Assembly (NCBI RefSeq): GCF_024138675.1
Contig: NZ_CP090959.1
Location: 1,891,501 to 1,955,500, forward strand
Length of the DNA: 64,000 nt
Source: Simiduia sp. 21SJ11W-1
Lineage (GTDB): Bacteria > Pseudomonadota > Gammaproteobacteria > Pseudomonadales > Cellvibrionaceae
Direction of reading: 5' to 3'
The notes beneath the pieces were generated by a model. The model had not been told where the DNA came from, searched no databases, and was given only the letters and a program-made list of their open reading frames with translations. Of the stretch, positions 26,393 through 35,693 are shown piece by piece. The stretch's first letter is position 1. Every line of letters begins with the position of its first letter. A program made the position numbers and the translations under genes.

Positions 26393-26428
26393 GCCGCACG
26401 GTAGTGAGGTTTTTACCTCATTGTGTTC

Positions 26429-26463
26429 AAAAGGGAAGGGGCCAGTGCCTCTTCCCTTTTTTG
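26429..26463 (+). terminator. Rho-independent terminator after rplT
   Basis: AAAAGGGAAG (26429-26438) pairs with CTTCCCTTTT (26451-26460) and is followed by more T. A smaller hairpin (TGAGGT-TTTT-ACCTCA) lies just before it at 26405-26420. It separates the ribosomal protein genes from pheST and may act as an attenuator. Confidence 0.85.
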
Positions 26464-26493
26464 TTTAAAAAATGCCTGCGGGCACACAACACG

Positions 26494-26522
26494 GTATTGC
26501 GCCGCAATACACTTGATCAAGT
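26494..26522 (+). promoter_or_regulatory. Two adjacent palindromes in the pheS leader
   Basis: GTATTGCGCCGCAATAC (26494-26510) is an inverted repeat with an 8-bp arm around one base. It is followed directly by the 12-bp palindrome ACTTGATCAAGT (26511-26522). They lie 23-51 bases before the pheS start. They could be an operator or RNA hairpins controlling pheST; no leader peptide rich in Phe was seen. Confidence 0.4.
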
Positions 26523-26545
26523 TAGCTGATCTCCGGAGAGTTTAA

Positions 26546-27559
<1,014 letters not shown>

Positions 27560-27616
27560 AGGCGCGCAACAGCATTTCGTCGCACAGGCGACCAACAGAA
27601 TTGGATAACGCAAAAC

Positions 27617-29998
27617 ATGAAAATTAGTGAATCCTGGTTGCGGGAATGGGTTAACCCGCAAGTTACAACGGCCGAGCTTTGCGAGCAGCTAACCATGGCG
27701 GGCCTGGAGGTAGACGGTGTAGAACCCGTTGCCGGTGAGTTCAGCGGCGTGGTTGTGGGTGAAATTATTGAGATCACACAACACCCGGATGCCGATAAGC
27801 TGCGCGTATGTAAGGTGGCCGGCCACGGTGAAGAGCTCACGCAGGTTGTGTGCGGCGCGCCCAATGCCCGCACGGGAATTAAAATCCCCTTTGCCACGGT
27901 GGGTGCCGTACTGCCGGGGAATTTTAAAATCAAAAAGGCCAAGCTTCGTGGCGTTGAATCCTTCGGCATGCTCTGCTCGCAAACTGAGTTGCAAGCAGGC
28001 GATGACGACAGCGGCATTTGGGAGCTGCCCGCAGAGGCCAAAGCTGGCCAATGCCTGCGTGAGTTTTTATCGCTGAACGATCAAATTATTGAAGTGGATT
28101 TAACGCCAAATCGAGCAGATTGCCTGGGTGTAGCAGGTATTGCCCGTGAAGTGGGTGTGCTCAATAGTGTTGAAGTACACGCCCCCCAAATTGCTGAAGT
28201 GGCTGCAGTTATAGACGACACGCAAGCGGCAACCTTAAGCGCGGGCTGTGGTCGTTATTGTGCGCGTATCATTCGCGATGTTGATGTTACCAAGCCATCG
28301 CCTTTGTGGCTGCAAGAGCGCTTGCGCCGCAGCGGTGTGCGCAGCATTGATGCCGTGGTAGATGTCACCAACTATGTGCTGCTGGAGTTGGGCCAGCCCA
28401 TGCATGCGTTCGATTTAAATACTCTTACAGGTGATATTAATGTGCGCATGGCCCATAAAGATGAACCGCTCACATTGTTGGATGGCCAGGAAGTCACCCT
28501 GCGTGAAGATACCCTGGTAATTGCAGACAGCAAGCAAGCCTTGGCCATTGCCGGCATTATGGGCGGCAAGCCAAGCTCTGTTACCGGTGCCACCAAAGAC
28601 ATCCTGCTGGAAAGCGCATTTTTCGCACCGGAAGTGATCGCAGGCAAGGCCCGCAGCTACGGCTTGCACACAGATTCTTCGCACCGCTTCGAGCGCGGTG
28701 TAGATTTCAACCTGCAACGCCAGGCCATAGAGCGCGCGAGTGCCTTATTGCTTGAAATCGTAGGTGGCAAGCCCGGCCCTGTAACCGAAGCTACCCACGC
28801 ACCAAGCCTGCCTGCCATCGGGAGTGTGAGCCTCTGCCGTGCGCGCATTGCTGAAGGCCTGGGCTTTGCCATAGAAGATGCCCGCGTGCTGGAAATTCTT
28901 ACCCGCTTGGGGCTCAGGCTCGTTGAAGAAACCGCCGAGGGCTGGCGCTTTGAGGTGCCAAGCCACCGGTTCGACATCGCCATTGAGGCAGATTTACTGG
29001 AAGAGCTGGCCCGTATCTACGGCTATAACAACTTGCCGGTAACAAGCCTCAGGGCAGATTTGCCAATACTGCCCATCAGCGAGCAAAAAACACCGGTGGG
29101 CCGCCTGCGGGATTCTTTGATATCCCTGGGCTATCAAGAGGCTATTACCTATAGTTTTGTTGAGCCAAAGCTACAGCAGTTATTTGACCCTGAGGCTCAG
29201 GCTGTATCGCTGCTTAACCCCATCAGTGCCGATATGAGCGTAATGCGCACAAGCCTGCTGCCGGGCTTGGCGCAGGCCTTACAGCACAACGTGAATCGCC
29301 AGCAGCCAAGGGTTCGGCTGTTTGAAACGGGCCTCACCTTCGTACCCGGCGGCAAGGGGCCTGCAGGCCTTACCCAAGAGCCGATGTTTGCAGCACTCAT
29401 CTACGGCGACCGACTGCCAGAGGCCTGGGGCCACGGTAAAGAGAAGTGCGACTTCTTTGACCTCAAGGGTGATCTTGAGCGCTTAATGGGTATCAATGGC
29501 GACTTAAGCGACTTCCGCTTTGTTGCCGAGCCGCACCCGGCGCTGCACCCGGGGCAGACGGCGAGCATCTACAAGGGTGATCAAAAGGTGGGCTATATGG
29601 GCTGCTTGCACCCAAGTACCCAAAAAGCGCTAGACTTGGATGAGCCTTGCTTTGTGTTCGAAATTGCGCAGAAGGCGCTGCTGGAAGGGCGTATGCCAGC
29701 CTTCAGGCCGTTGTCTAAGTTCCCGGAGGTGCGTCGGGACCTGGCGGTAGTCGTAGGCCAGGAGGTATGCGCTACATCACTGCTGGAGGCCGTGAAATCC
29801 GCCGCCGGTGAGGCCCTTACAAACTTAAAGGTATTTGACGTATATAGCGGCAAAGGCATTGATCCACATAGAAAAAGTGTAGGGCTGGGCTTGACGTATC
29901 AGCATCCTTCCCGCACTCTTAACGACGAAGAAATCAATGCATCAGTTGCGGCCGTTGTGGCGCAGCTGGAGTCCATGTTCAAAGCGACCTTGAGGTAA
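27617..29998 (+). CDS. pheT: Phenylalanyl-tRNA synthetase beta subunit
   Basis: A 793-residue protein (E. coli 795). In order it has an N-terminal EMAP/tRNA-binding domain ('HPDADKLRVCKVAG', 'IPFATVGAVLPG'), the B3/B4 editing region ('IRDVDVTKPSPLWLQERLRRSG', shown in part), the B5 domain, a catalytic-like core ('SISLGYQEAITYSF') and a C-terminal ferredoxin-fold anticodon domain ('FPEVRRDLAVVV', 'GLGLTYQHPSRTL'). It hydrolyses mischarged Tyr-tRNA-Phe and completes the synthetase. It is followed 24 bases later by ihfA, the usual order. Confidence 0.98.
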   Translation: MKISESWLREWVNPQVTTAELCEQLTMAGLEVDGVEPVAGEFSGVVVGEIIEITQHPDADKLRVCKVAGHGEELTQVVCGAPNARTGIKIPFATVGAVLPGNFKIKKAKLRGVESFGMLCSQTELQAGDDDSGIWELPAEAKAGQCLREFLSLNDQIIEVDLTPNRADCLGVAGIAREVGVLNSVEVHAPQIAEVAAVIDDTQAATLSAGCGRYCARIIRDVDVTKPSPLWLQERLRRSGVRSIDAVVDVTNYVLLELGQPMHAFDLNTLTGDINVRMAHKDEPLTLLDGQEVTLREDTLVIADSKQALAIAGIMGGKPSSVTGATKDILLESAFFAPEVIAGKARSYGLHTDSSHRFERGVDFNLQRQAIERASALLLEIVGGKPGPVTEATHAPSLPAIGSVSLCRARIAEGLGFAIEDARVLEILTRLGLRLVEETAEGWRFEVPSHRFDIAIEADLLEELARIYGYNNLPVTSLRADLPILPISEQKTPVGRLRDSLISLGYQEAITYSFVEPKLQQLFDPEAQAVSLLNPISADMSVMRTSLLPGLAQALQHNVNRQQPRVRLFETGLTFVPGGKGPAGLTQEPMFAALIYGDRLPEAWGHGKEKCDFFDLKGDLERLMGINGDLSDFRFVAEPHPALHPGQTASIYKGDQKVGYMGCLHPSTQKALDLDEPCFVFEIAQKALLEGRMPAFRPLSKFPEVRRDLAVVVGQEVCATSLLEAVKSAAGEALTNLKVFDVYSGKGIDPHRKSVGLGLTYQHPSRTLNDEEINASVAAVVAQLESMFKATLR

Positions 29999-30022
29999 GA
30001 GGGCACTGCAAAAGGGGTGACT

Positions 30023-30328
30023 ATGTCAGACGGGGCTTTAACTAAAGCTGATCTGGCCGAAAAACTGTACGAACAGCTGGGCTTAAACAAGCGCGAAGCA
30101 AAAGAACTGGTGGAGGCCTTCTTTGAAGAAATCCGCCATGCGCTTGAAACCAACGAGCAAGTGAAACTTTCCGGTTTCGGAAATTTCGACCTCCGCGATA
30201 AAAGCCAGCGCCCCGGCCGAAACCCTAAAACTGGGGAGGAGATCCCCATTACAGCCCGCCGCGTGGTGACCTTCCGCCCCGGCCAAAAGCTTAAGGCAAG
30301 AGTAGAGGAACATGCTCGAACCAAGTAA
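30023..30328 (+). CDS. ihfA: Integration host factor alpha subunit
   Basis: A 101-residue HU-family DNA-bending protein. '[20 protein letters not shown]' begins the helical body, and '[14 protein letters not shown]', '[12 protein letters not shown]' (the intercalating Pro arm) and '[15 protein letters not shown]' complete the fold. It pairs with IhfB to bend DNA sharply at specific sites. ATG 30023 with AAAGGGG upstream is preferred to GTG 30017. It overlaps the next gene by 17 bases. Genes under its control commonly include its own operon. Confidence 0.97.
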   Translation: MSDGALTKADLAEKLYEQLGLNKREAKELVEAFFEEIRHALETNEQVKLSGFGNFDLRDKSQRPGRNPKTGEEIPITARRVVTFRPGQKLKARVEEHARTK

Positions 30329-30683
30329 TAACGATGAATTACCGGTTATACCGGGTAAGCGTTACTTTACCATTGGCGAAGTCAGTGAGCTTTGTGCCGT
30401 AAAACCGCACGTTTTGCGCTACTGGGAGCAGGAATTTCCTCAATTGAATCCTGTTAAACGCCGGGGCAACCGGCGTTACTACCAGCGCGACGATGTGCTT
30501 ACCATTCGGCAAATCCGCTCTCTGCTTTATGATCAAGGCTTCACCATTGGTGGCGCCCGGCAGCAGATGTCTGGTGAAACGCCGGCTGCTCCCGTGGTAG
30601 AGAGCGGTGACGATAAGTTTGCCAATGTGATCAAACAGATGATCAGTGAGCTTGAAGAATTACTGCTGGTACTTAAGCCCTGA
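30312..30683 (+). CDS. MerR-family transcriptional regulator
   Basis: A 123-residue protein. '[28 protein letters not shown]' (helix-turn-helix, shown in part), '[19 protein letters not shown]' and '[15 protein letters not shown]' form the winged-helix domain of the MlrA/YcgE-like branch. The effector part is very short, with no Cys metal site, so it is probably not a metal sensor. Its start lies inside ihfA (17-base overlap), giving coupled translation; the same neighbour follows ihfA in many Pseudomonas-like genomes. Target genes unknown. Confidence 0.9.
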   Translation: MLEPSNNDELPVIPGKRYFTIGEVSELCAVKPHVLRYWEQEFPQLNPVKRRGNRRYYQRDDVLTIRQIRSLLYDQGFTIGGARQQMSGETPAAPVVESGDDKFANVIKQMISELEELLLVLKP

Positions 30684-30690
30684 AAAGGGC

Positions 30691-30718
30691 TTGCATTCTC
30701 TTCAAAACGCGGTATTAT
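30691..30718 (+). promoter_or_regulatory. Candidate sigma70 promoter of tRNA-Pro
   Basis: TTGCAT (30691-30696) and TATTAT (30713-30718) are 16 bases apart with a GC-rich discriminator (GCCGCC) behind, a form typical of stable RNA promoters. The -35 overlaps a small AAGCCC/GGGCTT hairpin (30675-30692) at the end of the merR-like gene. Confidence 0.55.
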
Positions 30719-30778
30719 GCCGCCTCTAGGTTGGGCAGTTGAGGAATATCTTTTTCAAATCAACGGTTTAGCTGATCT

Positions 30779-30855
30779 CGGAGCGTAGCGCAGTCTGGTA
30801 GCGCACTATACTGGGGGTGTAGGGGTCGTGGGTTCAAATCCCGCCGTTCCGACCA
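30779..30855 (+). tRNA. tRNA-Pro (anticodon GGG)
   Basis: A 77-base cloverleaf with encoded CCA. Acceptor CGGAGCG pairs with CGTTCCG. The D arm is GCGCAGTCTGGTAGCGC. The anticodon stem CTATA/TGTAG holds the loop CTGGGGG (anticodon GGG, Pro). The T arm is GTGGGTTCAAATCCCGC. It sits directly downstream of the ihfA-merR operon and is followed by two hairpins. Confidence 0.97.
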
Positions 30856-30863
30856 AACAAAAC

Positions 30864-30916
30864 GCAGAAGCCCCCATTGCTTCTGCACCAAAAGCCTGGG
30901 CCTGCCCGGGCTTTTT
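30864..30916 (+). terminator. Hairpin plus rho-independent terminator after tRNA-Pro
   Basis: A perfect 8-bp hairpin (GCAGAAGC, 30864-30871; GCTTCTGC, 30879-30886) is followed by a GC-rich stem with a T tract (AAAAGCCTGGG, 30890-30900; CCCGGGCTTTT, from about 30904, then TT). Confidence 0.85.
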
Positions 30917-30952
30917 TATGCCCGCGTCTCCAGTGATGTGATAGAGGTACCC

Positions 30953-31159
30953 ATGGATATCGAAACCTTCGAAACCTATTCGCTTTACATCGGCATTACG
31001 CTGTTGATCGGCTTTATGGGGTTCATTATTTGGGATTTGGCCAAGCAGTCCAAGGCCGGGCGTTTCGGCACCATTATTTTATTTATTGTGCTCGGTTTTT
31101 GCTTGCTGGGCTTTATTATCAAGGGCTTGTTGGCACAAGCCATTGGTGGCGGCAGCTAG
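30953..31159 (+). CDS. Small two-helix membrane protein, DUF2788
   Basis: A 68-residue protein with two membrane segments: 'LYIGITLLIGFMGFIIWDLA' and 'FGTIILFIVLGFCLLGFII'. A short polar loop 'KQSKAGR' lies between them. This matches the DUF2788 family found near ihfA and tRNA-Pro in gammaproteobacteria. AGAGGT precedes ATG 30953, so an upstream in-frame start at 30938 is rejected. Function unknown. Confidence 0.85.
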   Translation: MDIETFETYSLYIGITLLIGFMGFIIWDLAKQSKAGRFGTIILFIVLGFCLLGFIIKGLLAQAIGGGS

Positions 31160-31189
31160 CCTTTAGGCAAATAAACACCAATAGATTTA

Positions 31190-31228
31190 AATAAAAAAAC
31201 GGGGCAACTTTTGCCCCGTTTTTTTATT
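31190..31228. terminator. Long bidirectional terminator between the DUF2788 and chitinase genes
   Basis: AATAAAAAAACGGGGCAA (from 31190) and TTGCCCCGTTTTTTTATT (to 31228) form a perfect 18-bp stem with a 3-base loop. T tracts occur on both strands, so it serves both convergent genes. Confidence 0.93.
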
Positions 31229-31247
31229 GTTGGATTAAAGGTGTGCC

Positions 31248-34200
31248 CTAAAAGCTACACACCAAATCCCAATCTGCCGTGCCAGGCTCGCTTGCTGTCC
31301 ACCATTTGGCTTGGTAAACCGCTTGGTTATGTGTCATGCGATCCCCACCGTTTGCATGAGACGGGTTACCTGCCCAATCTTTTTGCGGGAAGTTGGGGTA
31401 GGCCGGGTATGAGGCCGGATCTACATTCTGGCTGCTGCAATTGCCACCTGTATTTCCGTCGCCTCCGCTGCCGTCACCATCGTTGCCGCCTGTGCCTGCC
31501 TCAATGGTACCTGCAGGCAGGTTGGGGTACTCCTGGGCCAAGGCGAAGCGTTGGCTACCTATTTTTACCTCCCAGTTTGAAGGCAGTGACACCGGCAGGT
31601 AGTATTTTAAAACCACCTTCCAGCTCTCACCGTGTTTTACCGTGAGGTAGCTTGGCGTGGCAATTTTCACACGGTGGAAATTGTTTTCCAGGCCGCCAAT
31701 GTTATTGCCAGCGGCATTGGAACCATTGGTAACCACCGCTAAACCTGCAGCGCTTTGGTCTGCCACATTGTCTGGCGTTGATGTGGCAATATCAAAGTAA
31801 AACTCCGTTCCGCCCGGTAAATCTTTACCGCTGTTATTGGTAATTATCAGGTCTGGCGTAATGGGGTAGTTTGAATCGCCCAGTGCAAAGTTTGTGAGAT
31901 CAAAGCGGATGTCTAGCTGCTCACCCGGCAAGGCAACTTCCGCGCGCTTGTTGCCGTATTTGGGTGCGCCGCTAAACTTGCTGGCAATGGTATTGGTGAG
32001 CGTGTGGCCCATTTCGTACTCGCCACGGTTTGCGTTGTAGCGGTAGTCGCCTGCCAGCTCCCAGAACATGATGCCACCTATACCCTGGTCAATAACGTAA
32101 TCGGCCTTGCGGGTGATCGATTGCTCATCTTCCGTAGAAAGGAAAACCTTTTTCTCGGCATTCCAAAGCCACGGCGCTACCAACACATCGTTATAGTGGC
32201 GAATATAACTGCCCTGCATTTGATGGTAGGGGTTGTTGATTGGGTCTAACCCGTAGCTCTGTAAATAGCTGCCTAAAATGCCGTTCTCCAGATTTTTTGC
32301 ATGCCACATGGGGTTTGAGCCTGCGCCCAGTTCATCGCCCATTTCATTTTTATCGTGCCAGAGGTTATCAATACCAATAGCGCCATAGCCGCACTTGTTG
32401 GTTTCGCCTTCACCTGTGCCGGCCGGGCATTCGCCCTGATTAGGCAGCGACGCTTCGCCCCATAGGCCGTTTGTGCCGCCTTCAACCCCTTGCCAACCGC
32501 GGGTGTAGTAGGGCACGCCAATGTTAATGCGCCCGGCAGGTAGCGAGCCTCTGAAGTAGTGGTACGCCCAATCGGTATTGAGGTAGCCCACATTCTTGTA
32601 TTGGCCGCCATAGGCATTCCATTTCAGTAACTCGGAATCTTCACCGTTGTCGAACAGCGGCGCGTTGGGGCCAACAAATTGGTTCCAGGAGCCGTGCAAG
32701 TCGTATGACATGATGTTTACATAGTCCAGGTATTGCACAGATTTAAAGGCTTCCATACCGCGCAGCAAATAACCCGAAGACGGTGACGCAATGGTAAGCA
32801 TGTAGTACTTGCCATCTTCAGCGCTGGCTGCATCAAGTTTTTCGCGCAGGGTTTTCATTAAAACATTGTAAGACGCGTTCAGGCCGCCACGCATTGCGTT
32901 GGAAATATGAAAATCCAGCGGGTTGCCCGCATCGTTCATTGAGGTGGGGTATTCGTAGTCTATGTCGGCACCATCAAAGCCATATTTACGTAAAAACGCC
33001 ACAACAGAGTCTGCAAAGGTGTTGATGCCGGCGTAATTGATAGAGCCGTCTGCATGGGTTGTCATGGTGTAAAAGCCACCTGAGTCTACGCGTCCGTCAC
33101 CTTCAAAATAGCCGCCGGTTTCGGCCCAGCCACCAATAGATACCAGCGTTTTAACGTGCGGGTACTGCTTCTTGAATTTATTGAGCTGGTTGAAGTGGCC
33201 CTTGTAATTGAACGACGGGTCCATCTCGGCACCGGCAACGCCTGGCCACTCCATGCCTGTTGCGGCATTTGTGGCTGAATCTGCACCCACAGATACTTCA
33301 TTGGCCGAGTTCACGTGGGCGAAGGCATAGTTGATGTGCGTTAAGCTTTCCCATGGAATCTGGTGTGCCAGGTATGCAGGCCCATTGTTGCCCGTGCGCC
33401 AGCTTGTGAAATATCCGATCACGCGGCGCGTAGCACTGCCCATTAATTCGCGCCCATCGGTGTCGTAAATATCGCAATAGGGCACATCAATGCCGGGTGT
33501 TTTATACAGGCCATCTGGCCGGCACTGCTCGTGAACCACTGCGCCATCTGGCTGAACGTTTACACTTTGTTGTGCATCGGCTGTTTTACTTTGGTTATCA
33601 ACGGCTCTTGCAATAATTGTGTGGTTGCCAGTAGTTGCCTGCCACTGTGTTTGATAGGGGGCGGTGGAAACTGTGGCAAGTAATTGGTTGTCTACTAAGA
33701 ACTGAACTTCGGCAATGCTGCCGTCTGAATCACTCGCACTTGCGCTAAGCGTTACCAGCTCGCCGGAAATGATGGGCGAGGGGAGTTGCCCAAGGCTAAC
33801 CGAGGGTGCCTGGTTTTCATCAGCAGCCACGGTGAATGTTTGCGCCAGCGACTGGGTGCTGGCATTGTTGTTATCGAAAGCTACTGCATAAAGGCTGTGG
33901 TTACCGGCCACCGCTTGCCAGCTGGTAGAAAAGGGCGCTGTGGTATCGTTTGCCAGCAGTGCATTGTTTAAATAAAAACTCACCTTGCTAATGTGCCCAT
34001 CGCTGTCTGTTGCGGTGGCATTGAAGGTAACGTTTTGGCCTGCCATTAAATCTGCAGCTACTGGCTGCAGGCTTATGCTTGGGTTTTCATTCGCTGTGGT
34101 GGTTACTGTAATTGTGGCCTGGGTAGACTGTGTTACAGCGCCAAGGTTATCTTCAGCGGTTGCGCTGACTGTGTGGCTGCCGGCAACTGCAGCCCATTGC

Positions 34201-34733
34201 GCGCTGTAGGGTGCGCTGGAGTCTGTGCTGATTAAACTGCCATCAACGTAAAATTTTACATTGCTAATAGTGCCATCTGAATCTGTGGCGTTGGCGGTAA
34301 GCGTGACGGTTTCACCAGCCTCGGCATTTGCAGGCGCGCTAACACTCACCTGGGGGGCTGCATTTTCAGTGGCGCCCTCATTAACTTGAATGGTAACGGT
34401 ATTGCTGTTTGTGCAGCCGTCGGCGTTACACAGGGCCACCTGTAGCTGGTTGCTACCGGCCGGGTAGTTGCTGGTGCACTCGGCGCTTTGTTCATTTTGG
34501 CCGTTGGGCGTGAGTTGGCCTTCGCACTGAATCGCGCCATTGTTGTATAGGGCCCAGTGAGTGCCATTGGTGCCCCACCACATATCCCAGTGCACGAGTA
34601 TGTTGCTCCCGCTTTCATGGGTGGCTGGTAGCCAGGCGATATTTGGCGTAGCTGGAGCTGCTGCAAAGCTGGGAGCGGAGATCACCGCACACGCAAGCGC
34701 AACGCCCAGCCCAAGCTTGGACTGATTAAACAT
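31248..34733 (-). CDS. Secreted multidomain GH18 chitinase
   Basis: A 1161-residue protein. A signal peptide (1-25, ending 'APSFA') is followed by a ChiA-type N-terminal domain with Cys pairs (~26-121), then three Ig-like repeats of ~90 residues (~127-395; each with 'A(T/S)DSDG', 'FYxxxxLxxxDxxAPY' and 'AxDN'). The GH18 barrel (~434-916) has the catalytic motif D587-G-A-D-I-D592-Y-E594. A ChiC-type domain (~940-1058), a Gly/Asp linker (~1081-1098) and a CBM5/12 chitin-binding domain ('YPNFPQKDWAGNPSHANGG', 'WWTASEPG') complete it. It hydrolyses chitin outside the cell. It is monocistronic, with palindromic sites upstream. Confidence 0.95.
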   Translation of the reverse strand: MFNQSKLGLGVALACAVISAPSFAAAPATPNIAWLPATHESGSNILVHWDMWWGTNGTHWALYNNGAIQCEGQLTPNGQNEQSAECTSNYPAGSNQLQVALCNADGCTNSNTVTIQVNEGATENAAPQVSVSAPANAEAGETVTLTANATDSDGTISNVKFYVDGSLISTDSSAPYSAQWAAVAGSHTVSATAEDNLGAVTQSTQATITVTTTANENPSISLQPVAADLMAGQNVTFNATATDSDGHISKVSFYLNNALLANDTTAPFSTSWQAVAGNHSLYAVAFDNNNASTQSLAQTFTVAADENQAPSVSLGQLPSPIISGELVTLSASASDSDGSIAEVQFLVDNQLLATVSTAPYQTQWQATTGNHTIIARAVDNQSKTADAQQSVNVQPDGAVVHEQCRPDGLYKTPGIDVPYCDIYDTDGRELMGSATRRVIGYFTSWRTGNNGPAYLAHQIPWESLTHINYAFAHVNSANEVSVGADSATNAATGMEWPGVAGAEMDPSFNYKGHFNQLNKFKKQYPHVKTLVSIGGWAETGGYFEGDGRVDSGGFYTMTTHADGSINYAGINTFADSVVAFLRKYGFDGADIDYEYPTSMNDAGNPLDFHISNAMRGGLNASYNVLMKTLREKLDAASAEDGKYYMLTIASPSSGYLLRGMEAFKSVQYLDYVNIMSYDLHGSWNQFVGPNAPLFDNGEDSELLKWNAYGGQYKNVGYLNTDWAYHYFRGSLPAGRINIGVPYYTRGWQGVEGGTNGLWGEASLPNQGECPAGTGEGETNKCGYGAIGIDNLWHDKNEMGDELGAGSNPMWHAKNLENGILGSYLQSYGLDPINNPYHQMQGSYIRHYNDVLVAPWLWNAEKKVFLSTEDEQSITRKADYVIDQGIGGIMFWELAGDYRYNANRGEYEMGHTLTNTIASKFSGAPKYGNKRAEVALPGEQLDIRFDLTNFALGDSNYPITPDLIITNNSGKDLPGGTEFYFDIATSTPDNVADQSAAGLAVVTNGSNAAGNNIGGLENNFHRVKIATPSYLTVKHGESWKVVLKYYLPVSLPSNWEVKIGSQRFALAQEYPNLPAGTIEAGTGGNDGDGSGGDGNTGGNCSSQNVDPASYPAYPNFPQKDWAGNPSHANGGDRMTHNQAVYQAKWWTASEPGTADWDLVCSF

Positions 34734-34765
34734 TGTGTTACACCTCTTGGTTTATTGTTTTATTT

Positions 34766-34791
34766 AGGTACTTCACTTCAGGTACTTCACT
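34766..34791. repeat. Tandem 14-base direct repeat
   Basis: AGGTACTTCACT occurs at 34766-34777 and again at 34780-34791. It lies 33-58 bases upstream of the chitinase start, in the likely 5' untranslated region or promoter. Confidence 0.7.
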
Positions 34792-34849
34792 CGCTATCCG
34801 AACGGTGCGCCGCTACTGCATGGCTCTCAGGCCCGCAGCCACCTGGATG

Positions 34850-34892
34850 ACAACGTTGTACCATAGGTTTTACCTGTAAGACAACGTTGTCT
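34850..34892. promoter_or_regulatory. Paired palindromic operator candidates of the chitinase gene
   Basis: ACAACGTTGT occurs at 34850-34859 and 34881-34890; the second extends to the perfect 14-bp palindrome AGACAACGTTGTCT (34879-34892). The centres are 31 bases apart, about three helical turns. The central CpG resembles LacI-family operators. They lie about 115-160 bases upstream of the chitinase start. Confidence 0.6.
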
Positions 34893-35258
34893 GCCGGTTT
34901 TGTGACGGAGTGAGGTTGAATGGCCGGGTGACAATCGCCGCGCCAGCTTGTGGGTGTACATGAAAGTTTCGGGAAATCAGTGAGTTAGCAGTTTGGACGG
35001 GCAGCATCATACTGGGGTAATGCTAAAGTGCTGTTTTGCTCAAATTGTGACTATCGCGCCATGCAAGCAAGTTGCAGGTTACAAAATCCAGGGCCTGATG
35101 TTCAGAGCGAGTCACAGGTTAACCGCAAGAGGGCGTGTGCATGGGTGTCGCGTACAACAAAGGGCGCCGTGAGTTGGCTATGAGGTTGCTGAGCCCATAT
35201 GAAGCGCGCATTTTTTGGGCTTTTGTGTTAATTAGCGAAATGCGGCTGTTGTGTCTAG

Positions 35259-35657
35259 CTAGGTATCACAAATCAATTTATGTGTGATGCTGATAAACCT
35301 ATCTGTGGTTAGCGGTTTATGCTCAAGCAATACGCCAAAGGCCTTGGCCTTTTGCTTATCTGGCTCGCCAATTGAAGAGGTGAGCATCACGGTATGGCTG
35401 CACGGTTTTTTTACGTTGGCCAGTTGAAGGTAATTTTCAAGAAATTCAAACCCGTTTATTGCCGGCATGTTGATATCCAAGAAAATACAATCGGCTTGAT
35501 GCTGGGGGTTGCTAAACCATTGGAGCGCGTCATCTGCCATGTTAAAAATTTGTGTAACGCGTGCCTTGCCAGATTTCTCTATGACGCGTTTATGAATATA
35601 GTTATCTGCCTCATCGTCATCAATTAGCACTACACGCAATAGGTTTTCTGTGGGCAT
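35259..35657 (-). CDS. Single-domain response regulator, Rcp1-like
   Basis: A 132-residue CheY-like receiver. The acidic pocket 'VVLIDDDEADNYIHKRVIE', phospho-acceptor Asp61 in 'CIFLDINMPAINGFEFLE', the Thr/Ser switch in 'VMLTSSIGEPDKQKA' and Lys in 'LEHKPLT' are all present. 'DDDEADNYIHKR' and 'ML(T/S)SS' with following 'D...A' are typical of Rcp1-type regulators that partner PAS or phytochrome kinases. It has no output domain. The gene lies 36 bases downstream of the PAS histidine kinase, and the two probably form an operon. Confidence 0.92.
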   Translation of the reverse strand: MPTENLLRVVLIDDDEADNYIHKRVIEKSGKARVTQIFNMADDALQWFSNPQHQADCIFLDINMPAINGFEFLENYLQLANVKKPCSHTVMLTSSIGEPDKQKAKAFGVLLEHKPLTTDRFISITHKLICDT

Positions 35658-35693
35658 AAACTGAACACTCTGGCTTAATAGGTGTAGCTTTAT

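Larger units (their letters stand above)
34734..35258. other. 525-base intergenic region upstream of the chitinase gene
   Basis: It holds a 14-base tandem repeat (34766-34791), two ACAACGTTGT palindromes (34850-34859, 34881-34890) and no open frame with coding character. The chitinase promoter should lie here on the minus strand, but no convincing -35/-10 pair was identified. Confidence 0.6.

Noticed and set aside
31211-31645. 144-codon open frame antisense to the chitinase 3' end
   Set aside because: It begins inside the terminator stem and mirrors the chitin-binding domain; no ribosome site and no family features.
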